Shown one piece after another: positions 8,360-18,176 of a stretch of DNA of 64,000 bases. Position numbers and translations under genes: made by a program. Source of the stretch: Arthrobacter sp. OVS8. GTDB lineage: Bacteria; Actinomycetota; Actinomycetes; Actinomycetales; Micrococcaceae. The stretch's first letter is position 1. Each line of letters begins with the position of its first letter. Under the pieces are notes generated by a model that was not told where the DNA came from, did no database searches, and worked only from the letters and a program-made list of their open reading frames with translations. The DNA is taken from contig CP116670.1 in the NCBI GenBank assembly GCA_028370155.1, forward strand, positions 3,348,001 to 3,412,000, in the 5' to 3' direction.

Positions 8360-9338
8360 ATGAAGTTAACCCTAAAGGGACCCTGCTCGCTGCAGCTGTC
8401 CTCGCCGCAACGTCCCTCACAGCCTGTGCCGGCGGAAGTGCCTCGGCAGGAAGTTCTGCCGGAGCGCAGCCCAAGCTCACGTTCATCCAGGGTGTCTCCG
8501 GAGACGAGTTCTACGTCAGCATGCAATGCGGCATCGACGCTGCGGCCAAGGCGGCCGGGGCAACAGTCAACACACAAGGGCCGGCCAAGTTCGACCCGAC
8601 GCTGCAGAAGCCCATTGTTGATTCCGTCGTGGCATCCCAGCCGGACGCCATCCTGATCGCGCCGACGGACGTGGCAGCGATGCAGGCGCCCTTGAAGGCA
8701 GCCGCGGCAGCCGGCATCAAGGTGGTCCTCGTGGACACCACGGTGGAAGACCCATCATTCGCCGCGTCGGCGATCGCCTCGGACAACAAAGGCGGCGGCC
8801 TGGAGGCCTTCAAGGCAATCAAGAACCTCAGCCCCGGCGGGGCAAGGTCCTGGTCATTTCCACCGACCCCGGCGTCTCGACAGCCGATGCCCGTGTCGCG
8901 GGCTTCGAAGAGGGCGCCAAAGCTGACTCGTCCTTCGAGTACCTGGGTGTGCAGTACAGCCACAACGACCCGGCTGAAGCGGCCAAGCTCGTCTCGGCTG
9001 CTTTGGCCAAGGACCCGGACATCGTCGGCGTGTTCGCAGCCAACACCTTCGCTGCAGAAGGAACGGCCACCGGCGTCCGCCAAGCGGGCAAGCAGGACCA
9101 GGTCAAGATCGTCGGCTTCGACGCCGGGCCCGCCCAGGTCAAACAGCTTAAGGAGGGTGTCGTCCAGGCACTGATTGCCCAGGAACCTGCCTCCATCGGC
9201 ACGCAGGGCGTGGATCAGGCCATGAAGGCCATCAAGGGCGAGTCCACGCAGAAGGAGATCCAGACCGGGTTCAAGCAGATCACCGCGGACAACATCAGCG
9301 GCGAAGGCGCCGAGTACGTCTACAAGTCCTCCTGCTAA
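8360..9338 (+). CDS. Sugar-binding lipoprotein of the ABC transporter (two frameshifts in this sequence)
   Basis: Restored length about 326 residues. The start has AGGAG upstream at 8350. After one restored base near 8375 the N terminus reads through a signal peptide to a lipobox, LTAC-AGG, so it is lipid-anchored outside the membrane. The mature part (TFIQGVSGDEFYVSMQCGID) is a type-1 periplasmic-binding fold with VVASQPDAILIAPTD and VKIVGFDAGP. A second missing base lies in the GGGG run near 8838 (NLSPGGGKVLVISTDPG). It recognises the substrate of the two preceding genes. Confidence 0.85.
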
Positions 9339-9348
9339 CCGGCTTTCC

Positions 9349-9389
9349 GGTGCTGTTGCCCGCCCCACTTACCAGCGGGCAACAGCACC
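9349..9389 (+). other. Intercistronic 15-bp hairpin
   Basis: Perfect 15-bp arms GGTGCTGTTGCCCGC and GCGGGCAACAGCACC with an 11-nt loop, just after the binding-protein stop codon and before the dehydrogenase. There is no T run, so full termination is unlikely. In ABC sugar operons such a hairpin after the binding-protein gene commonly protects the upstream mRNA and lowers downstream expression; that role is inferred. Confidence 0.6.
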
Positions 9390-9422
9390 GTCCCACCTCT
9401 CCCGACCGAAGAGAAGAATGAC

Positions 9423-10922
9423 ATGACGTCCCTGAATGAAGCGGCCCTTCCAGAACTGGAGGACCGGCTATCCATCCCCTCGTATCATCGGCACGCCGTC
9501 CGGACAGGCATCGTTCACTTCGGCGTCGGCGGGTTCCACCGGTCGCACCAGGCCATGTTCATCGACCGGCTTCTGAACCTCGGCGGCTCCCAGGACTGGG
9601 GAATCTGCGGCGTCGGCGTTCTGCCCTCGGACGCCCGCATGCACAATGTCCTCACCAGCCAGGACGGCCTGTACACCCTGGTGCTGAAGGGCACCGACGG
9701 CACCGAAGACGCCAGAGTCATCGGTTCCATCACCGAATATCTCTTTGCGCCCAACGACCCGGCAGCAGTCATCCGCAAACTTGCGGATCCTGCGACCCGG
9801 ATAGTCTCCCTGTCCATAACCGAGGGCGGCTACAGCATCAACGACAGCACGGGCGAATTCGACCCCCGCACGCCGGATGTCCTCCATGACCTGGATCCGA
9901 ACACCGTTCCAAGCTCCGCGTTCGGCCTGATCACCGCAGCCCTGGCGCAGCGGCGCGAGCGCGGCACAGAACCGTTCACCGTCATGTCGTGCGACAACAT
10001 CGAGGGAAACGGCAACGTCGCCCGTAAAGCGCTCGTGTCCTTCGCCCGCCTCAAGGATCCCGGGTTGGCCGGCTGGATCAGCGACACCGTTGCTTTTCCG
10101 AACTCCATGGTGGACCGCATCACCCCCGTTACAACCGACGCCGACCGGGCCGCGGTGGCCGCAGCCTACGGATTCTCAGACGCCTGGCCGGTTGTTGCCG
10201 AGCCCTTTGAACAGTGGGTCCTCGAGGACAACTTCCCCTCCGGGCGCCCGCCGCTGGAAGACGTCGGGGTGCAAATGGTGGACGACGTGGAGCCCTACGA
10301 GCTCATGAAACTTCGGCTCCTGAACGCGAGCCACCAGGTCATGAGCTACCTCGGGTACCTCGCCGGCCACCGGTATGTCCATGAGGTGTGTACGGATCCG
10401 CTGTTCGCCGGCTTCATCGTCGGCTTCATGGAGTGCGAGGCGACACCCACGCTGCGGCCTGTGCCCGGAATCGATCTGGACGCTTACCGGAACGAACTCA
10501 TCCACCGCTTCTCCAACCCCGCCGTCAGGGACACCCTGGCCCGCCAAATGGTCGACGCCTCCGAACGGATCCCCAAATTCGTGCTTCCGGTGGTTCGCGA
10601 ACAGCTCCGCCTCGGCGGCCCCGTGGATCGGGCGGCCCTGATGATCGCAGCCTGGGCACGCTTTCTCGAAGGCACTGACGAACAAGGCGAACTTACAGAC
10701 ATCACAGACCGGCGCCTCGGCGAACTCCGCGCAGCCATCCGTGCGGACCAAGCGGAACCCGGCGCCTTCCTCAACCTGACGGATGTGTTCGGCGACTTGG
10801 GCCGGAACGCCCGCTTCGTGGACGCATACCGGCAGGCACGGGAAGCCTTGCACCGGTCCGGGGCGCGAGCCGCCGTCCTGGACCTCACCGAACCTTCGAT
10901 ACCCACAAGGAGCATTTCATGA
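9423..10922 (+). CDS. Mannitol dehydrogenase/fructuronate reductase family enzyme
   Basis: A 499-residue NAD(P)-dependent polyol dehydrogenase of the long-chain mannitol dehydrogenase family. The N-terminal nucleotide-binding motif is VHFGVGGFHRSHQA near residue 30. The catalytic signature K-x4-N-x2-H is present as KLRLLNASH near residue 297, in the standard position, and the C-terminal helical domain is complete. It would interconvert a polyol and a ketose, or a uronate and its keto form. Polyol oxidation is favoured by the neighbouring importer, kinases and aldolase. Ends overlap the SDR start by ATGA. Confidence 0.9.
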   Translation: MTSLNEAALPELEDRLSIPSYHRHAVRTGIVHFGVGGFHRSHQAMFIDRLLNLGGSQDWGICGVGVLPSDARMHNVLTSQDGLYTLVLKGTDGTEDARVIGSITEYLFAPNDPAAVIRKLADPATRIVSLSITEGGYSINDSTGEFDPRTPDVLHDLDPNTVPSSAFGLITAALAQRRERGTEPFTVMSCDNIEGNGNVARKALVSFARLKDPGLAGWISDTVAFPNSMVDRITPVTTDADRAAVAAAYGFSDAWPVVAEPFEQWVLEDNFPSGRPPLEDVGVQMVDDVEPYELMKLRLLNASHQVMSYLGYLAGHRYVHEVCTDPLFAGFIVGFMECEATPTLRPVPGIDLDAYRNELIHRFSNPAVRDTLARQMVDASERIPKFVLPVVREQLRLGGPVDRAALMIAAWARFLEGTDEQGELTDITDRRLGELRAAIRADQAEPGAFLNLTDVFGDLGRNARFVDAYRQAREALHRSGARAAVLDLTEPSIPTRSIS

Positions 10923-11688
10923 CCGACTCACCCGCAGCCAGCACCGCCGTAGAAGCCAAATCGCCCGGCTTCAGCGGCCGCACCATCCTTGTCACCGGAG
11001 CGAGCGGCGGCATCGGGGCGGCCACCGTCAGGCAGCTTGTTGCCGCTGGTGCGAAGGTGATCGCCAGCGCCCGCACGCTCGACTCGCTGGCTGCGCTCTG
11101 TGATGAAACCGGTGCGCAGCCCGTGGCCTTCGACCTCACCTCCGAAGAAAGCATCCGGGACGCCGTCGAGGGCCTTGCGCTCTGGGGAGTTGTGAACTGC
11201 GGCGGCTTCGGTGGCGAAATCGCCACGCCGCAGGACACCGACATCGACGTCTTCGACAAGGTCATCAGCATCAACGCCCGCGGCGCCCTTCTGGTCATCA
11301 AATACGCCGTTCCCTCCATGATCCGCCAGGGCAACGGCGGGGCAATCGTCAACGTCTCCAGCCAAGCCAGTATGGTCGCCCTGCACGGCCACATCTCGTA
11401 TGGGTCGTCCAAAGCCGCTCTGGACAACATCACCCGGGTTTCCGCCCTGGAACTTGGCAAGCACAACATCCGCGTCAACAGCGTCAACCCGACGGTGGTC
11501 ATGACCGAGATGTCCAACTTCTACTGGGGACGGCCGGAAATCGGCGGGCCATTTCTTGAACAAATGCCCCTCGGACGGTGGGCCACGGTGGACGACGTCG
11601 CCGGCCCCATCGTCTTCCTGCTCAGTGACGCCGCCTCCATGATCACCGGCGCTTCCTCCCGATCGACGGCGGCTACACCAGCCGCTGA
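10919..11688 (+). CDS. Short-chain dehydrogenase/reductase (C-terminal frameshift in this sequence)
   Basis: Classical SDR of 256 residues after repair. The cofactor motif is TGASGGIGAATV near residue 25; the catalytic Ser is in NVSSQAS and Tyr/Lys in SYGSSKAAL near 160. The family's C terminus ITGASLPIDGGYTSR* is recovered by adding one base near 11656; without it the frame runs to 11719. The usual NNAG structural motif reads NCGGFG. The family resembles xylulose/sugar reductases, which fits a second redox step in polyol breakdown. Confidence 0.85.
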
Positions 11689-11731
11689 CCGTCGTTACCG
11701 GCGGGCCGCCGCCAACTGACCTCACTTTGAA

Positions 11732-12331
11732 ATGGATGACATGAACATGACCGAAGAACGCACAGCCGAGGCGATTATCGTCTGCGGAGTTCCAGCGAGT
11801 GGCAAAACAACGTTTGCCCAGGATCTGGCCCGCCAGCTCCACTGGACCATCCTTGACCTGGACACCGTCACGAACCCGCTGTTCGAGCACATGGGCGGCG
11901 AGTTCCTAGTCGATGTCCCCTCAGCACAACCCGCAGCGCGGGCGAGCGTGAACGATATCCGGTACACCTGCCTCTTCGACACCACCCGTGAGAATCTCGC
12001 GCTGGGCAACAGTGTGGTTGTTGTTGCCCCGTTCACTTCCGAACGCACGTTCCCGGCGGCTTGGGATCGGCTCGTTGGGCGGCTCGCCATCCCCGGCTCG
12101 CGGGTGCACCTCGCTTGGATGGACACCCCGCAGGGCGAGGTGGTGAGGCGCATGCAGCTCCGCGGAGCCGCACGCGACCTCGACAAGATTAAGGAACCGG
12201 AGCGTTTCCTCTCGCCCGAAGTCACGCAGCCTCCCGGCGTCGCACATATCCGCATTGACGGACTGCTGACGCCGCGCGAACAGATCGGTCATTTCCTGGC
12301 GGACTTCGCAGGGCGGGAGGCCGTGCGCTGA
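11732..12331 (+). CDS. P-loop kinase (AAA/gluconate-kinase-like)
   Basis: A 199-residue P-loop protein: Walker A GVPASGKTTFAQDL near residue 17, the acidic strand TILDLDTVTNPLF near 40 and the Arg-rich lid LRGAARDLDKIKEPERF near 145. This arrangement is typical of small-molecule kinases in the gluconate kinase/zeta-toxin-like group. Alternative starts at 11741 and 11747 exist; none has a strong ribosome binding site. Its place between the SDR and the aldolase suggests it phosphorylates the sugar before aldol cleavage. Confidence 0.7.
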   Translation: MDDMNMTEERTAEAIIVCGVPASGKTTFAQDLARQLHWTILDLDTVTNPLFEHMGGEFLVDVPSAQPAARASVNDIRYTCLFDTTRENLALGNSVVVVAPFTSERTFPAAWDRLVGRLAIPGSRVHLAWMDTPQGEVVRRMQLRGAARDLDKIKEPERFLSPEVTQPPGVAHIRIDGLLTPREQIGHFLADFAGREAVR

Positions 12332-12465
12332 GCCGCCGCTAGCGGTTCCACTCCAACCTTCCGCCGAGGGCCACACCTCCCAGAGCGGCACCCCGGACGG
12401 GGCGCGATTCGTCGTGCCCGATTCCAGACCCCACTAGACCAAAACCACCCAATTAGGAGAACCCA

Positions 12466-13384
12466 GTGAATACACTCACCACACTCGAACGCCGCGGCAT
12501 GGCAGCGATCTCGACCCCCGGCGGCAAGATGCTCATCGTGGCCGCCGACCAGCGCAACGGAATGAAAGCCGTCATGAACGACGCACCCGACGGGCCGAAC
12601 TCCATCACTGCCCAGCAGCTCTCCGACGCCAAGGCGGACCTGGTCCGCTACCTGGGCAACGCAGCTCCTGCGATCCTGCTCGACCCTGAAGTTGCCCTGC
12701 CCCGCGTGGCGGACGAAGGCGTTCTCTCCCGCGACACCGCGCTGGTTGTGGGCCTGGACGCTTCCGGTTTCGAGACGGTCGACGGCCTGCGCTACACGAA
12801 GTTCGTCCCGGGGATGACGCCGCACAAGGCGCGCGAACTCGGCGGAGACGTCGCCAAGATGCTCTGGTACATGCGCCCCGACCTTCAGGACGCCGGCTCG
12901 CGCGTCGCGGACGAAATCCGCGAACTCGTCAAGGCGTGCACCGACGAGGGTCTCCTCCTCATCGTCGAGATTCTGGTCTACCGTCTCGAAGGCGAAAGCG
13001 AGGAAGCTTACGCCGCGGCGTTCCCCGTCTCGTTGCCGAGTCTGCACGGCTCTCCGTCGAATGCGGCGCCAAGGTGCTCAAGCTGCAGTACCCGGGATCT
13101 GCCGAGGCCAGCGCCGCGGTCACTGAGGCGTCAGCCGGCGTGCCGTGGGCCGTCCTGTCCGCGGGGTTGACCACGAGACGTTCATCAAGCAGGTCGAGAT
13201 CGCGGTGGCCAACGGCGCCGGCGGTGCTATGGCGGGCCGCTCGCTGTGGAAGGACAGCATGGCTGTCTCCGCCGCAACCCGCGAGCACCTGCTGACGACA
13301 CGTGCACTCCCGCGTCTGCAAGAGCTCGAAGCCGTCGTAGACGGCACGCTTGTGGCTTCCGGCGGTGGCTGGTCGGCACCCTAG
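12466..13384 (+). CDS. LacD/DeoC-type class I aldolase (two frameshifts in this sequence)
   Basis: GTG start with TTAGGAG upstream. Restored length about 306 residues, close to tagatose-1,6-bisphosphate aldolase (LacD). Early motif MLIVAADQRNGMK; the Schiff-base lysine is probably in GAKVLKLQYPGSAE, which lies in a shifted frame; the phosphate-binding end is GGAMAGRSLWKD. Breaks near 13030 and 13165 are each repaired by one base. It would split a ketose bisphosphate into triose phosphates and is the last gene of the operon before a strong hairpin. Confidence 0.8.
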
Positions 13385-13402
13385 GGGAGCGGCACCGCAC
13401 GC

Positions 13403-13440
13403 AAGCGGACGACGGCGGGAGATCCCGCCGTCGTCCGCTT
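13403..13440. terminator. Terminator hairpin, copy 1 of a dispersed family
   Basis: 18-bp perfect arms starting AAGCGGACGACGGCGGGA with a 2-base centre. It separates the end of the polyol operon from the convergent cytochrome-b-like gene and could serve both directions. The core GACGACGGCGGGA recurs at four other gene ends in this window. Confidence 0.75.
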
Positions 13441-13510
13441 TCCTGTTGCCGGGGCGGACCCTCCAGCAGGATGCGACGTGGAGCCTGCTGGACCGAACGG
13501 ACGCCGCGGC

Positions 13511-15279
13511 CTAGCGGCTGCTCACCTGGCCGAACAGCTTCGCGATGGGTGCCAGCACGAGCGGGCGGGCGGCGTACCATCCGGCCGCCGTGACGGCGAT
13601 GGCGGCCGCGAAGAGCCAGAACCCGGTCCAGTTCACCTCGTCGGTGCCGCCGAACATGTGGTTCAGGTTGCGCAGCGCACCTGTCGCGAACACCAGGAAC
13701 ACGTGGATGAGGATGAACAGCACGAAGAACAGCATGGTGGGGAAGTGGAGGCGCGCGCGGCCTCCACCGGGTAGATCCTGTTCAGCGTCTTCGCGTCCTT
13801 CGGCCAGAAATCGCTCATGCGCGCACCCGTGATGGCCGCGAGCGGGGCCGCGATGAACACCACGACGAAGTACATGAGCTGCTGCAGGCTGTTGTAGTTC
13901 ACCCAGCCGTTCTCCACGGGCCAGTCGAGTGTCATGTACTGCAGGAGCGCCGAGAGCGCGTTCGGGAACACCTCCCAGCTGGTCGGGACGATCCGCATCC
14001 AGTGCCCGGAGGCAAACAGCAGCACCACAAAGATGAGTCCGTTGGCCAGCCACAGGATATCCAGCGACTGGTGCAGCCACAGGTTGATGCTGATCTTCTT
14101 GCCACCGCGCTTTGGCGTCCAGAACGCCGGCGGCTTCTGCTGGGTGCGCACCTGGTAGCCGGAGCGGATGATGAGCACCATCAGGAAGAGGTTCAGGAAG
14201 TGTGTCCACTGCGCCCACCACGGGAAGCCCGGTTCGGCGGCCTCGGGCAGGTGGTACTCGCCGGGATACCTTTCGAGGAACTCCGGCACTCCAGGCAGCG
14301 TCGTCACGCCGCGCGCGGCGAGGACAAGAATCGCCGCGGCGGCCACGGCGCCGACGACGAGGATCACCACGCGCTTGATCCACTGGCCCAGGGTGCGCGA
14401 CCCGTAGAGCCGTGCCTCGGCCTTCGGCTTCACGGGCTTTTCAGCGGCGGCGGACGGTGCCGCCGGTGCCGCGATAGGAGCTGCTGGTGGGGCGGCCGGT
14501 GCTGCGGCGGGGACCGCGGGTGCGCTCGCGGGCGCGGCCGGCCCCGTCGTCGCAGGTGGCTCCATCTCGGGAACGGTCTCCGGCACGCTGGCAGCCGGGG
14601 CGTGGGCGTGGGCGATGTGTTCGGGCTCGGCCTGGACCGCGGGGGCGGCGGCAGCAGAAGCAGCGGCGACCGCCGGAGCAAGTCCGGCCGGCGGCCACGG
14701 TTCACCGCCCGGGACGCGGGGAAGCCCGCGGCGAAGCGGGGTGGTTCCCGTTGTCAGGGTGGCTGGCGAAGTCACCCGAGCAACTGTCGGCGAGGCCGCG
14801 GCCGGCACCATATGCTCGGCAGCAGCAGCCGCAGGCAGCGACGCTGCCGGCACTTCTGGCGCGGCTGGTTCTGCGACGGCAGTCGGCGTCGGCGTGGCGT
14901 CTGCGGCGGGCCCGGACAGGGCCGCCACTGACACCGGCGCGTGGCCAGCGGGAGGCCACGGCTCGCCGCCGGGCACGCGGGGCAGTCCGCGGCGAAGCTG
15001 CCGCGGCACTGCGGCGCCGGAGTTCGCGGCAGGAACCGGAGCGGACACCGCCGTCGTACCCGGTGCCGTTTCCGGGGCAGCGGCGGGCGCTGCGGAAACA
15101 GCGGGAGCAGCGGTGGCGGCTGGCGCGGCGGTGGCCGGTTCCGCGCCGGACACGGACTCCGGCAGGGTTGCCGTTCCCGCGATGACAATGCGTGCGGGCG
15201 CCTCGCCTGCTGGAGGCCAGGGGTCACCGCCTTCGACGCGGGGCAGGCCCCGCCGAATGGACCGAGACTGGGTTGCCAT
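13511..15279 (-). CDS. Cytochrome-b561-like membrane protein with repeat-rich N terminus (frameshifted in this sequence)
   Basis: About 589 residues after one restored base near 13762. Residues 1-290 are Ala/Pro-rich and contain three copies of RRGLPRV.GG.PWPPAG.AP, starting at residues 9, 96 and 183, exactly 87 apart. Residues 300-589 form a membrane domain with about six segments (for example [60 protein letters not shown]). Histidines in [20 protein letters not shown] and ILIHVF could bind haem. It sits 2 bases after etfA, so a role as a membrane electron partner of ETF is inferred. Confidence 0.75.
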
Positions 15280-15281
15280 GG

Positions 15282-16263
15282 CTACTTCTTCCGGGCCTCG
15301 AGGGCGCTGATCAGCTGGGGGACCACCGTGAAGAGGTCGCCGACCACACCGAAGTCGGCGATCTCGAAGATCGGCGCGTCCCCGTCCTTGTTGATGGCGA
15401 CGATCGTCTTGGCGGTCTGCATGCCGGCCCGGTGCTGGATGGCGCCGGAAATGCCCAGCGCGATGTACAGCTGGGAGGACACGGAAACCCCGGTCTGGCC
15501 GACCTGATGCGCCTGCGGGACGTAGCCCGCATCCACCGCTGCCCGCGAAGCGCCGATGGCAGCGCCGAGCGTATCGGCGAGCTGTTCCACGAGCGCGAAC
15601 TGTTCCTCCGACCCGAGGCCGCGGCCGCCCGCAACAACCTTCGCAGCACCGCGCAGTTCCGGCCGCGAGGTGGCGACAACGGCCTCGTCGAACGAGTCGA
15701 TCCGGGCGGCCGGCTTCCCGGAAGGCGTCACCGCCAGGCTCTCCGACGCCGGTGGCCGGCCGCAGCGCGCGCCTCGATGGAGCCCTGCCGGATCGTGATG
15801 ACCGGTGCCCCGAACGTGGCCGTTGAGGTCACGTTGTAGGCGCCGCCGTAGACGGAGTGGTGGGCCACGACGCCCTCGTCATCACGGGACACTCCGATGG
15901 CATCGACGGAAACCGCTGCCCGCGACCGGGCGGCGTAGCGGCCGGCGAGGTCGCGCCCGTTCAGGGAATGCGAGATCAGGATCGCGTCCGGCTGCACCTC
16001 CTCCGCAGCGGCGGCCAGCGCGTCAACGCCCGGCACGCCGAGCGCGGAGGGATCCGGAGTCTCGGCGATCAGTACGTGCGCGGCACCAAGGTCTGCGGCC
16101 TCCGCGGCGGCCGCGCTCCCGGTGCCGGGTGCGGCGAGCACCAATGCAATCGGCGTGCCGGCGGCAGCGGCAGCGCCGAAGAGTCCGGGGCTGCCTTCTC
16201 GAGTTCACCGGAAGGCTGGGTTTCGACGACGACGAGGATGGCGTCACGAGGGAATTCAGTCAT
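15282..16263 (-). CDS. etfA: Electron transfer flavoprotein alpha subunit (two frameshifts in this sequence)
   Basis: Restored length about 327 residues, normal for EtfA. The N terminus is [20 protein letters not shown]. The C-terminal FAD domain shows [49 protein letters not shown] and the end of the family motif in [20 protein letters not shown]. Breaks near 16180 and 15745 each need one added base. With EtfB it carries electrons from flavin dehydrogenases to the respiratory chain. Confidence 0.88.
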
Positions 16264-16275
16264 GATCGTTGTTCC

Positions 16276-17052
16276 TTACGCCAGTCGGTTTTCGATGAGG
16301 AAGTCAGCGAGCTTCTCGCCGGCATCACCCTCGTCAATGATCTTGACGCCGGCTTCACGCGGGGGCTTCTCGGCTACGGTCAGCATGATCGACCGCGCCG
16401 CGTCCGGGTTGTCGGCCGTGACCCCGAGGTCTGCGAGCGTCAGCACCTCAACGGGCTTCTTCTTCGCGGCCATGATGCCTTTGAAGTTCGGGAAGCGCGG
16501 CCCGGGAAGCGCCTCGGTAATGGAAATCACCGCGGGCAGGGCCGCTGACACCTGCTGCACGCCGGATTCAACGGGCCGGGAGCCGGACACGGCGCCGTCG
16601 CTGATCTGTACGGAGCTGAGGCCGCTGGCAAGCGGCACGTCGAGCAATTCGGCGAGCATCGCGGGAATCATGCCGCCGGATCCGTCGGTGGAGACGTTGC
16701 CGGTGATCACCAGGTCGAAGTCCACGCGACGGATCGCCGCGGCCAAGGTTTCTGCGGTCAATCCAAGATCCGCGCCCCGGAGTGCCTCGTCGGAGATGTG
16801 GGTGGCGCTGCCCGCGCCCATCGCAAGCCCTTTGCGGATTGTTGCCGTGGCGCCCTCCGGAGCGAGGGAGAGGACGGCGACCTCCGTGCCCTGGTTCGCG
16901 TCGGCGTACGTCAGTGCCAGCTCTAGGGCACGCTCACCGATCTCGTCAATGACTGTCTCGCTGGCCGCGCGGTCGGCGAGGCCCGTTTCAAGGTTCAGTT
17001 TTCGGTCCCCGTACGTGTCGGGAACCTCCTTTACTAGGACGATAATCTTCAT
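16276..17052 (-). CDS. etfB: Electron transfer flavoprotein beta subunit
   Basis: A 258-residue intact EtfB/FixA-type subunit that binds AMP. It starts MKIIVLVKEVPDTYGDRKLN. Visible landmarks are VAVLSLAPEGATATIRKGLAMGAG (nucleotide loop), FDLVITGNVSTDGSGGMIPAML and a C-terminal recognition region AAKKKPVEVLTLADLG. A GGAAGAG stretch lies upstream. It is the first gene of etfB-etfA-cytochrome-b; the gaps of 12 and 2 bases indicate one transcript. Confidence 0.92.
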   Translation of the reverse strand: MKIIVLVKEVPDTYGDRKLNLETGLADRAASETVIDEIGERALELALTYADANQGTEVAVLSLAPEGATATIRKGLAMGAGSATHISDEALRGADLGLTAETLAAAIRRVDFDLVITGNVSTDGSGGMIPAMLAELLDVPLASGLSSVQISDGAVSGSRPVESGVQQVSAALPAVISITEALPGPRFPNFKGIMAAKKKPVEVLTLADLGVTADNPDAARSIMLTVAEKPPREAGVKIIDEGDAGEKLADFLIENRLA

Positions 17053-17240
17053 CGATGGCTCTTCCTGTGGCGGGCCTGTCTCAAGCGGAAACAAGCTGGA
17101 TCTCCATTGAGTCTACGAAAGTGCGGCTCCCGCCGGGCTGGCAGGGCCCGTGTCGCGAGCTGGAGTACCCGTTCTTCGTCCACAGGGGTGCTTCGCCGGA
17201 GTGATGAATCTCAGGGCTCCAAGGGATTATGGGTAGAAGT

Positions 17241-18020
17241 TCACTGGGTAGGCCCGACAAGCAGTTTCCTGATCTCGGTGAGCTTGGCTTCGGACGCTTC
17301 GAGGCGTATGCGGAGTCCCTCGACCGTCGCGGTACGACTGTCGGCCGCATTGACGATCGGTGCTTGCTCTTTCTTTCTTGGCGACAGGAAGAAGTTGGCC
17401 AAGTAGCCGGTGAAGGTGCCGAAGATGCCGACACCGAGGACGATGATGCCTGCACCGATGGTGCGGCCCGCATCGGTGACCGGATATTGGTCACCATATC
17501 CAACTGTTGAGATGGTGACGATCGTGTACCAGATGGCGTCCGAGGCGGTGGTGATGTTGGCCTCCGGGGCGTTCTGCTCGACGCGGAGCATGGAGAGGCT
17601 TCCGAATTCCAGCACGATAATGCCCATGAGCAGCAGTACGTACAGCGAACTGCCGGCCCGATCTTTGATCAGCGCGCGGCCGACCGTGCCGCTGCCCACC
17701 TCGCGGAACAGACGGTACACCCGGACCAGCCGGAAGACGCGCAGGATCTTGAATTGCGCAACAGGCACGCTGGCCAACAGGTCGGCCCAGCCGAAGTGCT
17801 TGAAGAAATAGGCGCCCGCCGATGGCGCGGTGACGATCCGGTAGAGGAAGTCGGCGAGGAAGATCACGCTGAAAATGGCGTTCATCACGGTGAGCACGGT
17901 GTCGAGCGACTCGTCCTGCACGAGATACAAGAGCACGAGATTGACGATCGAAAGGATCGAGAGGATGCCGATGAAGATCTCGTATCCGATGCTCTTCAGT
18001 TCACTGCGTTCCTTGGTCAT
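17241..18020 (-). CDS. Voltage-gated potassium channel (6-TM)
   Basis: A 259-residue Kv-type channel subunit. S1-S3 are hydrophobic, the S4-like segment reads FKILRVFRLVRVYRLFREV with regularly spaced arginines, and the pore helix/filter is TIVTISTVGYGDQYPV. The C terminus is a short helical, coiled-coil-like stretch (RIRLEASEAKLTEIRKLL). The frame is open far upstream (to 18809), but MTKERSELKSIGYEIF at 18020 fits family length. No ribosome binding site precedes it, so the mRNA may be leaderless. Confidence 0.88.
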   Translation of the reverse strand: MTKERSELKSIGYEIFIGILSILSIVNLVLLYLVQDESLDTVLTVMNAIFSVIFLADFLYRIVTAPSAGAYFFKHFGWADLLASVPVAQFKILRVFRLVRVYRLFREVGSGTVGRALIKDRAGSSLYVLLLMGIIVLEFGSLSMLRVEQNAPEANITTASDAIWYTIVTISTVGYGDQYPVTDAGRTIGAGIIVLGVGIFGTFTGYLANFFLSPRKKEQAPIVNAADSRTATVEGLRIRLEASEAKLTEIRKLLVGPTQ

Positions 18021-18176
18021 GTTTGGATTCTGACACGTAAGCAGCTGCGTAGCCGACACCCTTTTCCCCGGGCCTGACGGGACCATAGTCTCCTCCCGAC
18101 GCCGCCACCGGGAGGGACTTTTCGACGGCGCCGGGCGCCGTAGGCTATGGGCATCCATCACACCGAGGAGGCACCC

